Shown piece after piece: positions 11,589-23,787 of a stretch of 64,000 bases of DNA. A program made the translations under genes and the position numbers. The notes beneath the pieces are model-generated. The model was not told the DNA's origin and made no database searches. It saw nothing but the letters and a program-made list of their open reading frames with translations. Numbering within the stretch: the first letter of the stretch is position 1; every line of letters begins with the position of its first letter. Source of the stretch: Portulaca oleracea (lineage: Eukaryota; Streptophyta; Magnoliopsida; Caryophyllales; Portulacaceae); contig CM055881.1 in NCBI GenBank assembly GCA_029582165.1, positions 20,775,594 to 20,839,593 of the forward strand, read 5' to 3'.

Positions 11589-11912
11589 GTTAGGTATGTA
11601 TTTAAAAATATAACTAAATTAATAGCTACACTTGATACATGTAACAATTTTTAATTTAAAATAATTTCCATAATGATAAGGCTACGACCATGATATTAAA
11701 TAGCTACACCTTTAACATGTAGGAATTAGGGTTAGGATATCTACACCTGCCAAATGTAACTAAATTACCTACATGGCTTCACATGTAGCTAAATTTAGTC
11801 ACACCCAAAATACCTACACCTCGTGGGGATGTAGCCATGATTTTAAAGCTACACCTCTAAATGTAGGATTATTACCAAATAAATGTAGCTACTGGCATGA
11901 TTCGTTGTAGTG

Positions 11913-12278
11913 TATATTGGTATGCACATGTATAACTTTTTCATTCGAATAGCTCATTACGTGTTTTTTATATTTTCATTCAAATAACTTACTATTATGG
12001 AAGACAATAGTATTCTCTTTCATTTAATAATATCATATAAGTTGTGTTTTTTATTTTATTTTTCGTAGGTGGGGCTATGAGGCAGAGTGATATTTATTGT
12101 TTGTTTTAGTATTGATATGTAAATGTTTGTTTTAATACTGGTATGTACACGTATATTGAATTCATAATATCATTTTATGGTTTCCTTTTAAATTGGTATG
12201 CACATGCATATTTCATAATTAAATTATTATTTATGATTTTTTCCTTATAATTACAATGTATATTTATATGTACGTACA
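11913..12278. other. AT-rich spacer between CACTA and MULE
   Basis: It contains several diverged copies of 'ggtatgcacatgtata', suggesting a short old tandem repeat. No coding is seen. Confidence 0.4.
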
Positions 12279-12287
12279 TTTATATTA

Positions 12288-14151
12288 GGATTATTGGATG
12301 ATAATACACTGAACTTTAGGGGTATTGGACAATAATGCACTGAACTTTTTTCTTGGACTCTAATACACTGAACTTTGAGGGTATTGGACAATAATGCACT
12401 CAGACCAATTCAGCTGGTGGTTGACGTGGTGGTTGTCCCACTTATGGTATCGTTTTTCTATTTTTTTCCAAAAAAAATATATCAGTCATCCTGCTTATGT
12501 ATACTTTCTTACACGGCTGATAAGTGCATCTTGTATATATGAGAACTTGATTGTTTTGATGAGAATTTGGGGAATATTTGATTTGATTATGTTATTTTAT
12601 ACCCGAATTTCCCATATTACACTTGGTTTGGAGTTTGGTGAGTTTTGTAGGGAATTTGTGAAGAATCGATGTAAACCGAGCCCAAAAAGCAAGTGTAGAT
12701 CCAAGTTATGAGCTTAAAGGACCAAGAAGTGAGATGTTGGATCACCCAAGGCCCAAACAATGGCCCAAAGTACTCCTAGGCCTGAAAAAGACAGTGGCAC
12801 GGGTGGTGTCTGCAGTGGCACGGGTAGTGCCTATGACCAGAACGTGAAGAATTGTGTGCAGTGAAGCGACACGGGTAGTAGGGGGGCACGATCCGTGTCA
12901 CTATGAGCACGGTCCGTGTCACCCCTGGCACGGTCCGTGCCTCTCCTGTCTTTTCATTTTCGGCGGTTTTGAGTTGATATTTGCCTATATTATGCTTATT
13001 TCTGGCGTAGTTTAAGAGAATCATCCATCATCTTCCATTCCATGCCCTAATCATATCATTCATCATCCATATTCCATTCCATGATTGAAGATTGAGAGAA
13101 GATTGAAGATTGAAGAGCAATTTGGGCATACTTTGAAGTGGAGGAGCAAAAGTCCTCCATTGTTGATTCCTAGCAAGTTTGTTCTTCACTTTGGTTTATT
13201 TCTCATTCTCTCATAGATTTTCATATGCTTTCTAGAATAGATTTCAATTGCTTTGTAGTCTTAAACATGAATTGTGAGTAGTTCTTTTAGTTTAGGGGAT
13301 GAACCTTTGAAGTTGCTTGATGAATTGACTTTGTTGGATTGAATTATCATGAATTTAGTTTGTTTCAATCTATTTGGTCTTTGAATTGAATTGTTATTGC
13401 TTTTGCTTGATCACCAATTGCATGTTAATAGGTTGTTGAATGAAGTACCGAAAGGAGAAGTTTGATTACCCGAAAACCTAGATTGAACTAGTTAAAATTA
13501 TCTAGACATAGAAGTTTTAACTAGGGTTCTTGAGATAATTAGATCTTTAACCTTGACTAAATCGAAATAACCACGAAAGTAGGTGCTTGGTTAGTCTTGG
13601 CAATTCGCTCTAGTGGCAAAATCTCATTGCGAAGTATTCTATGCGATTATCGAACCTTGATTGTGCAAATTAATGAAATGAGAGTTCAATCCACATCGTT
13701 GATTCGTTATTTGACTTAGGTTTCATCCCCTGAACGCCTTTTTACCTTGATTAAATTCGAAAAGTTTGTGTGAATAACCCTTTGTTAGGTTCTTGATTGT
13801 GATTAGATTTAGAATTAGTTATTTCAAAACAAAAACCCGATCGGCTTAGCGATCAACTAGGAGGCTAGTTCAGTGCGTTGAAAGGAAAAGTCCCTGTGGG
13901 ATCGACCTTGATATTTGCTACACGTACACCCGTGCGCTTGCGGCCTATCAACGGCAAAAGTTTTTTTCTGAAAAAAATAGAAAAACGACACCTCAAAATA
14001 GGACAGCCACCACGTCAACCACCAGCTGAATTGGTCTGAGTGCGTTATTGTCCAATACCCTCAAAGTTCAGTGTATTAGAGTCCAAGAAAAAAGTTCAGT
14101 GCATTATTGTCCAATACCCCTAAAGTTCAGTGTATTATCATCCAATAATCC
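12288..14151. mobile_element. Long-TIR Mutator-like element (MULE), 9-bp TSD, interrupted by a solo LTR
   Basis: The first roughly 190 bases (12288-12475) and the last roughly 190 (about 13965-14151) are near-perfect inverted repeats starting GGATTATTGGATGATAATAC. A perfect 9-bp duplication, TTTATATTA, flanks the element (12279-12287 and 14152-14160), the hallmark of Mutator-like transposition. Removing the nested LTR and its 5-bp duplication leaves about 426 bp, almost entirely the two arms, so this is a non-coding MITE-like MULE. Each arm contains two direct copies of a phrase around ATACACTGAACTTT and TATTGGACAATAATGCACT. Confidence 0.92.
12518..13950 (+). mobile_element. Solo LTR nested in the MULE, TSD ACGGC
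   Basis: It begins TGATAAGTGCATC and ends GCGGCCTATCA, i.e. TG...CA with a TGATA/TATCA inverted terminus. ACGGC is duplicated exactly on both sides (12513-12517 and 13951-13955). It contains several 'gcacgg..gtgcc' palindromic phrases around 12790-12945 and ends with 'gtgggatcgaccttgatatttgc'-like sequence (split by substitutions), common near the 3' end of plant Ty3/gypsy LTRs. No internal domain remains, so it arose by LTR-LTR recombination after insertion into the MULE. Confidence 0.9.
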
Positions 14152-14160
14152 TTTATATTA

Positions 14161-16143
14161 TAGATTCTTTTTAATTATTAAACACTTATTTTTTAATACA
14201 CTCATACATCGTACGAGCTTAAGACCAGTAATACCTAATTATTGTCTATCCTCTCAAAAATTGTCCCCCTAAGTGAAAACTTCCGTATGTCAAAATTTTC
14301 AAATTACCATATCTAATAAGGAAGATTCTATCCTAGTTGAAATTTTTTTCAACTATGGTAATTGAAATGAATAATTCCCCTAAAATAAACGTTTAAGAAA
14401 ATTCAAATTAATATATATTGATTAAAGAATTTGTAACAACAAGTAATGCTATTTGTTAAAATATAATTTGTTACAAAATTTAATATTTGAAACATATTCT
14501 ATTAAAAGTGATTTTTTTTCAACTATCATAGTTGAAAATAGTAAATATCATTAATTCCACCATAAAAAAATCAAAATCAAAATATATTGATGAAAGCAAC
14601 TTATTACAACAGTAATCCCATTTAGTGAGATATAAATTTTTTTAAATATATATGATTTAGTTTTTATAAATTAATGATTATGAAATTTTCAATTATAATA
14701 ATTGAAAAAAATTTCAATTATGGTAAAATTTTCAATCTAATAATCCATCCCGCCCGAACGGTTACCAAAATCATTGATAACTGCTTCCTAAAACCTAGGA
14801 ATCAACTATCTCAACATCAAACGCTCCAAAAAATAACCTCCCACATCCATGAAGTCTCTATCTCTCTGTTATCTCTCACCTCATTTTACGTTGAAATAAT
14901 ATCCATTTTCATAAAAATATTCTTTCTTCCTCTGTCTCTAATTCAGTGGTCACAGCGCTATATTCACTTTTCATTATCCAAATTCTCAGTCTTCCTTTGC
15001 TGCTTTGTTTGCCCATATTCATTGCAGAATATTTACAGAAAAAACAAGAAAAACACGCCCAGAACTGAAAATTGATTGCCCATATACATATTTAACAACA
15101 GAGATGAAGGGTTGTAATTACAAGGTAATTATATATAAAGCAAAAAGTTGGATTGATTAATCTGATCAAATTATGAAAAAAAGGGTGATAGAAGTTGGGA
15201 ATCATTTTTAGATTTGCAGAGCCAAATTTTACAGCGGAAGTGGATTAGAGAGAAAGGATCTAGCATTTCTAGGATATTGGTGTTAGTGAGATTGTTGTTC
15301 CCAAATTCAAAGGGTGAAGATTAATTAGTATCAAGGATCATCATCATCATACCACATCATATTTCAGCAAATCCTCGGATATATCAGTTAAGGAGCAATT
15401 CTATAAACTCAAGAAGACAATTTTGATCAAGACGTTGTACACTTTCAGATTATGGGGAATATACTATTACTGTATAGATTTTTTATTGTCATATTTAGCT
15501 TCTTTTCTTGCTTTGACAGATTGTCTCACTGTCCTTAAAGTGAGTCATTGAGTCTGGTCGTTTCTTTGATCCTTAGGTTGGATCTTTGGTCCCCAATTGG
15601 GTGCCTCCTTGATAATGGAAAAATTGCCTTCTTGATTAAAAAAAAAAGGCTTGGAAACTGGGAATATAGAATCCATGGTACAACCTCATTCTATGACTAC
15701 AATACTTCCTGATATTATCACATATTTCACACGCTCTTATCATGTTCTCTAATTTATTATATCCAAGAAGGGTAAGAAGACATAGAACTGACATAAGTGT
15801 GTGTTCTCGGATTGAATGTTCAATTTCAAGCCTAAGTCGAGATGGAAAGACAAAGAGATGTTGGTAGTGGTTGATGTTTGGTGGTGACAAGGTGCATGAA
15901 TAAGTATATGATATGAATAAGATGGTTTGTCTGGTTGTAATTAACATTTAAAAGAGCGATAGGCACCCAAAATTGAGCATATGACCGAGGGTTTCAACAC
16001 CCGTTTTACTAGAAGATATATTTATGTGTAGGATTCCATTAAAATTGGTAATTAGATTTGGACTATTTTTTTCGTCTGGGTTGCTTTTATGCAGTGTTAT
16101 AGTTTGGCTATTGTTATTTCATTGCTTCAGTTAAGTAATAGTT
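14161..16143. other. Intergenic DNA with weak tandem repeats
   Basis: Two diverged copies of a block with 'ttttttcaacta', 'atatattgat' and 'acaacaagtaat' lie at about 14330-14475 and 14505-14640. Nothing else was recognised; the open frame at 14674-15075 is low-complexity without a domain. Confidence 0.4.
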
Positions 16144-16200
16144 TACTCCCTCCATCCCAAATAAATTGTATGTTTGATTAATGATGTCAAAATTTTTTAT
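16144..16200 (+). mobile_element. Stowaway-like MITE end (single terminus)
   Basis: TA|CTCCCTCCATCCCAAATAA is the well-known Stowaway (Tc1/mariner) terminus with its TA target. No matching inverted end was seen in the next several hundred bases, so only one end is present. Confidence 0.5.
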
Positions 16201-17840
16201 TTGGACCATTAATTTATCAAAATATTTACTTAGTTCTATACAAGATGCAATTCCAAATTTCTTCAATTTTATGGGCTAAGATGGAATTCCAATCCCAGAA
16301 CAAACACATCAACTAAATTGCAGATGATTACAGTGTTACCTTATGCCTCGATTGCTTATGCAAGTGTGATGAACCACCCCTGAGAGCAGCAATATAGATA
16401 GTGCGTTAGCTGTAACAAAAAAAAAAAAACTATCATGATTAACAAGGGAAACGGACATATATATGTTGGGCAATAAACATAATACCAATCAATTGGGATT
16501 TCAAACGTACCTTACTGATTTTATGACCTATTTCCAACACACAAAAAAAAAAAGAGACTCTTCTGTGTTCTTCAGTGAATTCAGATGAGCTACATATATA
16601 AGTGCTTAACAATACGTCAAATCTAAATAGTTTTCTTAGTTTGAAATTTGAAATAAGATATTGTTAGCTTTTCTGTTTAGATTCTACAAATTATCCTTGA
16701 TTTGTTTCTTTTTTTTTTGTATTTTCTTGAATTATCCTTGATGTGATTTAAATCTTTACCCTTGATGTGATTATAGACTATTAAGGTTTAGAGAGAGGGG
16801 AACAAGGAGAGGTGGAAGGTGCCACCTTACGCAAACAACAGTATGATGAAATCGGCTAATTCAGGGGAAGTAGACAAACCGAAGAAGAAGAACAACTACG
16901 GGAGGCAGCAACACCTGAACAAGTATCTCTGCTAAACAAAGAGTTCCAACTACTACAGGAGTGATCTACTACATAAACACAATAGATCAACAGATCAGAC
17001 TGCATCTTTCCAATCGCCACAAATCAAGCAATAGACCAACTCTAGTACACCATGGAATGAGACAACTATTTTAAGTACTGAATACTGAAGTAAATTAGAA
17101 AAACAACTCAGACTCTTCCTCACAGCTTCAGAAGTATAAGCCAAGACTTTGGAATATAGATATACATGAACGGATGAATATGATATGAACTGATCAAAAA
17201 ATAACACATATTCTCTTATTTTCAGGCCAGGACTCAAAAAGAAGGGGGAAAACAATTTATACACCAATAACTTCATAGCTTGCCCTGCTCACATCAATTG
17301 CAAGACCTAATTTCTTAAACAAGACATAGTCAAAGAGTAAAGAAACTTTTCATAATTCAATAAGCCCACCCAAAATTACCATTTACCAAGTGTGACACAT
17401 ACAGTAAAGCTAAGACAATGCTTGTTAATGTTGGCTCCTAAGCAACTAAAACTGAAGTTAGCTCTATAAATCACATAATACCTTTAACACTGGCAGAATA
17501 TAATGAACAACTACCACATTCATGCCCCTAATCAAAAAGGAAAACCAGAAGTTGCAAGCTGAACGTACCTTTTATTCTAACCCGAACAACCAATAACCAA
17601 CCAAAGTGTGGTCAATAAACTAGTCTTAGTTGCATGAATCCATTGATGGAGAAAGCCCCTCCCAAGTCATACTACATTAACTATTCATCAGCCACCCTCC
17701 ACCTAATTGGGACGATCTCATATTTTTCTCCCTTCATGAAGAATTGACTCTGTTTACAAAAGGATCATATATCAATCCCCAGTTGCACAAACCATGAACG
17801 CAGCTTTCACCGTCATATCCAAACTTCTTAGTTCCTTTTT
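16201..17840. other. Intergenic DNA, nothing recognised
   Basis: No domain, terminal repeats or convincing exons were found. A minus-strand frame at 16995-17276 has no recognisable similarity. Confidence 0.4.
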
Positions 17841-17855
17841 TTTTCTAAATCCAGA

Positions 17856-18340
17856 ACCACATTATCAAACCCAGAACCTAAAATATTAACAATCTCTAAC
17901 CCAACGAAGGTGGAGGTCAGCCCCTCTGAGTTCCTCTCCCTCGTACAGGAGCTGACTGGCCGACACGCCGTCGACTTCCCTGACCTGACTGGCCGACACG
18001 CTGTCGAGATGAGACCCATGTGGCTGAGGCTAAGGCCGAAGTTGGGGTTGAGGAGGAGGAGTTCCATCAGGATCAGATCGACTTCGGGAGTGGGCAACCC
18101 CTCATAAGCTACTACTTCAACTCCGATCAAATTGAAACCCCCTTAATTGCGTCGATCAGATATGGAAAGGCCTGGGATTTGAGATTGAAGAACATTGAAC
18201 TGAAGATGAAAAGAACTTCAACCATTGAAGCTCTAGAGGTTTGCGATCGAAGAGAAGATGGAAAACAAATTCAACCATTGAAGCGTCAAATTTCATATAG
18301 AAGAACAATGAAGAGGAGAAGAAAAAAGTTCAACCATTGA
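17856..18340 (+). pseudogene. VQ-motif protein gene fragment
   Basis: In the frame through 17910 the sequence reads VSPSEFLSLVQELTGRHAV, an exact FxxxVQxLTG motif, the WRKY-binding core of plant VQ proteins. Directly after it LTGRHAV is repeated as the product of a short in-frame duplication (about 17951-18007, 'gactggccgacacg' twice). After about 18010 the sequence that looks most protein-like (AKAEVGVEEEEFHQDQIDF, then acidic and polar) is in another frame, so there is a frameshift or it is unrelated. No initiating ATG lies upstream in frame close by. Downstream, 'ttcaaccattgaag' recurs three times. This is probably a broken or captured VQ gene; the family usually encodes small nuclear or plastid proteins of 100-250 residues. 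Confidence 0.6.
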
Positions 18341-18770
18341 AACTTTGCAATCTGAGTTCAAACAACACTGAATAGATGATGAATCGTTGCCCAATTCTCT
18401 CTCCTTTCCATAATAAAAAAGAATTAACAATAAAATTAATATTTACACATTACTCCATTTTCTCAACTTTTCTTTATTTATAACTGGTCCTTATATTTAC
18501 ACAGTCAGTTGCTGACTCATCAAACAAGGCACAATTTTCTGTCTTTGAGGAAGACACTTAGCAGCACCCTATAATTATAATACCAGCACAATTTAGGTAA
18601 GGAATCCAATTAATCACTAATTATTCATGTATGGTTTGGTACTAATTAGAGGAATTAATGTTAGAGGGAAAGGAATTAAAGATCTTGAATTAATGTTAAG
18701 GGAAAGGAAAGATATGGGATGGGAAAATCTTAGATAATTAAAAGAGTCATATGTGTATTCACTCTCATTT
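18341..18770. other. Intergenic DNA, nothing recognised
   Basis: AT-rich, with no ORF or repeat structure of note. Confidence 0.35.
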
Positions 18771-18930
18771 CACTATTAGAAATGTTTTTATTTACGACCA
18801 TTTGTTAGAGATGGGGAATAAAACCTGTCATAGCTCATATCCTATTAAGACGTGACTTTTGGCTTGTCTAAAATATATATTAATTCACTTAAGAGGGGTG
18901 ATAACTCCCGTCGTAGATGATTGACACAAT
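18771..18930 (+). mobile_element. Possible CACTA-like terminus
   Basis: CACTATTAGAAATG followed by 'tttacgacca' and later 'cccgtcgtag' resembles the left end and subterminal 'ACGAC' repeats of other plant CACTA families. No right terminus or duplicated triplet was found, so this is tentative. Confidence 0.3.
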
Positions 18931-19695
18931 CTGTCGTAATAGTAAAACATTAACATAACAGAGCGCACTGATATATTTGTCTGGGAGGGCTATTTTTTCG
19001 CCAAAAATTTGTCCAAAATTTCAACCTAATTTTTTCAGAGTTCTCTCACAGCTTCCACTTCCTACAAACCACACTCCCTTCTTCCATCTCATATCCCCAT
19101 CTCCCTCCCTATCACCAAGTGCTACAATTGGCGGAGCTCAATCACCGGCCACCACTACGTCCCACTGACAGACGCTGATCGACTGCACACGCCATCGACA
19201 CCTAAAAAACCACGACCGTCACTCCCCTCCCGGCTTACACTCATCTTAGGCGTAACACCTGTTTTCACAACCCTAAACCCTAAAATTTTGCATTAATCTT
19301 TGATGAATTGGTTGGAATTTACTTAGAGGAGGCAGTAAAATCTAAAATGGATGTTGGATCTTCAAGCAACCCAGAAAAAAGCTCAAGTATTTACTCTATC
19401 TCTAAGACTTCGTAAAAATTTGAGTTGTTTTTGATGTGGTGGGTTAAAGTTTTTAGTTTCTATGAAATCTGTATATGAAAAAAGTTCCTCAAGCAAACCA
19501 GAAAAAAAAACCCAAGTTTCTCTTTGCTCTTCCGAGTCTATTTTCATGGTCCTAGTTAAATATTTGATATTGATTTTTCTAATGGACTGGTGAAAATTTG
19601 TTCAAAAGACACAACAATATCTGAGACGGGTCTTCAAGGAAACTGGAGAAGAACTCGGGTTTCTTTCTCATTTTTTTTGTCTCTAATTTGATGTT
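18931..19695 (+). repeat. Diverged direct repeats around a 'cttcaagcaa..ccagaaaaa' core
   Basis: Phrases of the type 'aaaatctaa..atggatg', 'cttcaagcaaccagaa' and 'caagtttct' recur near 19340, 19480 and 19620, and again beyond the LTR element near 25340-25400. The LTR element inserted into this repeat block. Confidence 0.5.
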
Positions 19696-20450
19696 TGTTG
19701 GAGTATTTCAAGAGTTAAGAGGCATAAAAGTATAAGATATAAGCATAGGATCGACCAGGAGGTCGGAAATGAGCTTAATAAGAAAAAGGGGCTCAATACG
19801 AATCGTGTCTAATCTGACACGACCCGTGTTGGTGTCTAGAGAGCACAAATTATGTGCACTGGATCAACAAGGACTGTATTGATCCAACACGGGTCGTGTT
19901 GAGTTCAACATGGACCGTATTGATCTAACACGGGTCGTGTTGAGTTCAACACGGACCATGTTGATCTAACAGGGGTCGTGTTGTCGGGATTGGTTTTGTA
20001 ATCCCTTGATTTATGCCTCGTGGTCAATTGAATTTGAGCATGTTTTGGGATATTATTTGACTGAGAAATCAGTTATGATTTCTCATCAATAATATTCAAG
20101 CACATCCCTTGGATTATGCTCTTGATTATTGGCAAGTTTGACTAGCTTGTTGGCTCCTAAGATCACTATAAAAGGTGGATGAATTGTTCTTTCATCCACA
20201 CCCTCGATCATCATCTTTTCTGTTCTTGAGAGTTTCAACACACTCCTAAGGTGTTGAACTGCAGCAACATTCTTTGAGAGCCCATGAGAAATCTTGTACT
20301 TTACTTACAAGAAGTTAGGTTTTACCCTTGAGTCTTTTCACGGTCTAGTGAATAAGTCTTAAGGGGAGACGGGCTTGCCCTTGACTCCTAGCCACCAAAG
20401 TGATCCCCCATCTTCCATGTGACCATGTTTCTCTATCTTATTTTCCAACC
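19696..20450 (+). repeat. 5' LTR of the LARD-like element
   Basis: 755 bp, TGTTGG...CCAACC (the final A of CCAACA is C here). It contains a 41-bp direct repeat starting 'gatcyaacacgggtcgtgtt' at 19881, 19922 and 19963, whose units are themselves near-palindromic (CACGGGTCGTG). TATAAAAG lies at 20167-20174. Confidence 0.9.
20166..20174 (+). promoter_or_regulatory. TATA box in the 5' LTR
   Basis: CTATAAAAGG within the LTR, repeated in the right LTR near 25008, is the likely core promoter of the element. Confidence 0.6.
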
Positions 20451-23139
20451 ATCTTAAGACTTATTGTCATCATGGATGATCGAGTCAAGGATCACATCGG
20501 ACAATTTGACGGATGGAAATCGAGATCAAGATCCTATGGAGTGAAAAAAAAATAAGTTTATGTTGCTTTATACAAGTTTTGTTTATTCAAGTTTATTTTT
20601 GATTATCAAGATTATTAATCAATTGTGATCATTTGATTGATGTAGTCGGTCAGTTGTGGCAATGATGATTGATGGTTATACACAAGAGGGTCAAGGAGTA
20701 TGATGAGATTGCCTTCATACCGAGATAAGTTCTTTATTTTCATTAAGTTGGCTTTTATTTGATTTAAGTGGCATAAGTTATCTTGATTTGAATTTAGGTT
20801 AATTCAAATGGATGGATTAATTAGAAACATGTTGAGATTTATTTATATACCTTGTTGAGTAAGCATTTATAAGTTTTCAAGAAAGTGGTGTATTCAGGTG
20901 TTTGTGAGTACATGTTTCTTTATGCCAAGATGTTAAGTGTGATTTTATTATTTATCAAGTAAATCACAAAGTGCCACTGATAAGTGAGTTTATGCTTTTT
21001 ATGGCATGTTTTTCCATGGTTAAGTACATATATGTGTTATTCATATATGAGTTGTTTAATTGAATATAAAGCATGATAATTGTTTATTAAGTTTATCATG
21101 ATTATTTATACTTGAGTACATGAGTTTATCAATTTGTTGTTAATTGATGAAATGACAAGCATTAATGTTTTTAATTAGTCATATATGTACATGTACAAGT
21201 ATGTATGTCAATCTATTTAATTCACATGTTTAAGTTTATGTACATGACGAGTGATATTCTCCGCTAGAGATATAAGTATGCTTGAGTTAAGACAATGTTT
21301 ATTCATGAAAGTTCTTAGTATATATGATTTTGAGATATATACTTGGGTTGTCTTATTTGGTTTATGTCTTGTTAAGCATACATAATATGAATAAGCTAGG
21401 TGTAAGTGTTCATGAAATGTATGAGTTTGACATGGAAATTTATAAGTTGTGAGATTAATATGGATTCGTGGTAATTTGTTGCAAGATAAATTCATGTGAT
21501 TAATTCTTATTTACTTGTTTATCCAAAGAAGGTTTATATGTTTGCTCATATGTTTCAAGTCTTTGCATGTTTCTCTCAAGTTCAAGTTGATTGTCTAATG
21601 TGAGTTTATTATGCTTAAATTTTTGACAATCATGTGTTTATAAGTGCTTGACAAGTATCCATGATTAAGTTCTTTAAATATGTATGTCTTTATATATATT
21701 TTGATAAGCACTTATGCAAGTTTGCCTTGATAAAATGTCTTGATTGATCTAAGTTTCAAGTATGCTAGCATGCATGTCAATTACCAATCAATCATGTTAT
21801 ATATTACCTTCTATTTATGTTTGAGGCATGACAAGTTCAAGAGTATCATATGATGTTATTAAGTACTTGTTCTAACTTTGTTAAAAGTATAAGATCAAGT
21901 AAATTCATATGATTACATTGCGTGAATAAGTTAAGCCATGACATGTTTTCCTATTATTAAGATATGAATAAGGTATTTTTGTTCATATGAGTACAAGTAG
22001 AAATGTATATTTCTTGTTTGTCATGGAAGTAATTAAAGTTCTCACGTATAATATTGTTTCGATAAGTTTAGCCTAGCCTAATAAGAAATAATGACGGTTT
22101 ATGTGATTATTATAAGCATATGGGCTATGGGTGTGTCATAAATAACATAGACACAAATTTATTTATAAGTGCAAGCTTCTCATGCTCAATGATCTTGTTA
22201 TTATCAAGATGATTTTGTTGTTAAGTGTTTACTTTGTCATACATGATGTTTCTTCATGAGATAAGTAAATGTTTATGAGAAGGTTCATACTTTGTATGGT
22301 TCGTATGCTAATATATGTGGCTTACATATTGACGCATGTGGTTAAGGCTTGTTAAGTATATGATTATGTAAGATGGAAGGATAATCATGATTTAATATTC
22401 ATGTGTTTAAGTTGAATACTTGGACTTGGTTTTACCGCCATTTTATGAGATTATAAGTATTCATCATGTATGAATGTAAGTAGTATGTATCTACTATAAG
22501 ATAAGTTGCATAATGTATGCATGTTGGACTATGAGCACGATCACTTATTTTGGACGCATGATGTTTACCTAAGTTTATGTATTATAAAACTGGATGATCA
22601 TTGCTTCATTTGTTAATAATCTATTAATGTATACATATTTGATATGTAGGATTCAATCAAGTTTGCTACAAAAGGGAAATGCATATGGCTCTCATATACA
22701 TTTGTTTGATCCATCCTTAAGTGGTTTATGGATTAATATTATGAGTAAGATTGGCATACGAGACGAATGATTATGAGTTCCACGGTCTAATATTTAAGAA
22801 GTGGATCTAATCATGTATAAGGAAACATGATCCTAATTAGAATGACGTTTGATCATATAAGTAAAGGTCATATAACAATAAGATAATCATTCAATATCGA
22901 TTGAGGTTCTTTCTTGCCTAGCCAATGTTAAGATATGTAATAAGTTTCATTACATATGGTATTCAAGTTTATGGTATTCAAGCTTTGTAGCAAATGGTTA
23001 AAAGTGTAGTATTTTAAGTTACACATAAGATGGAATCTAATTCCATGAAATTTAAGTGTTTCTTCAAGTTTAATTTGGAAGAGATCTCTTCCATAGAAAA
23101 TCAAATACCATTTTGATTTATACAAAGGCTGTAACTATG

Positions 23140-23400
23140 AAATTCAAAGTTATTTGGACATAGTTATTCAAAGAACATGAAAATCAAATGTTAATTTGAT
23201 TCACAAGGTTCTAAGGCGATAAGTTTTAACTGTGAAATCCAAAAGTTATTTGGATATAGTTATATGAAGAACATGGAAAATCAAATGTTAATTTGATTTA
23301 TAAGGTTGTTCTAAGGTATAAGTAGTGGCTATGTAATCCAAGGTACTTAGATAAAAACATAGTTATAAGGAAAAGAATGCGAAAAATCAAAAGAAATTTT
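23140..23400 (+). repeat. Tandem repeats of about 120 bp in the LARD interior
   Basis: 'aaatcaaatgttaatttgat' occurs near 23180 and 23278, with neighbouring 'aaggtt..taagg' and 'tatttggatatagtta' phrases repeated as well. Non-coding. Confidence 0.6.
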
Positions 23401-23701
23401 GATCTTGTAAGTAGTTCTTTCAAGGTAACTATACAAGTAGTCCAACATCTTGGACAAGGTTATAGTAATCTCTTTATAAGCATTATGAGGATTATCCATA
23501 TTATTTGGATAATGTCATAATCAAGATTTGAGCTCATGAGATTTTGGTATTAAAAAGAATGTATAGTTCAAAGGTTTGTCTCCTACTAAAGCATTTACTT
23601 TTTGTAAGTTCAAATATGGACTCAATATTTAAAGTTTACCAAAGCTTATAATGCGATGGTTTAGTCGTATTATGACAAGGGGAAAATTATTTCTTACCTA
23701 A

Positions 23702-23787
23702 TCCTATAGTGTGATGGTGTAATCACAACTATGATAAAGGGAAGTCCTATAGTGTGATGGTGTAATCACAACTATGATAAAGGGAAG
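23702..23787 (+). repeat. Perfect 43-bp tandem duplication
   Basis: The block beginning 'tcctatagtgtgatggtgta' and ending 'gataaagggaag' is present twice without mismatch (23702-23744 and 23745-23787), so it is recent. Confidence 0.9.

Larger units (their letters stand above)
7719..11912. mobile_element. CACTA (En/Spm, CMC) DNA transposon, TSD TAT
   Basis: The left end reads CACTACAAGGATCGGGTCCA; the reverse complement of the right end begins CACTACAACGAATCATGCCA, and both run on into GTAGCTAC. Three bases, TAT, are duplicated at 7716-7718 and 11913-11915, the TSD size of CACTA elements. Both subterminal regions (about 7740-7880 and 11610-11905) are packed with copies of GCTACACCT...ATGTAG in both orientations, matching the subterminal repeats that En/Spm-type transposases bind. 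No intact transposase was found. The interior holds an exon-like gene remnant, a GC-rich segment, a short tandem duplication and a nested MITE, so the element is probably non-autonomous. Confidence 0.88.
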
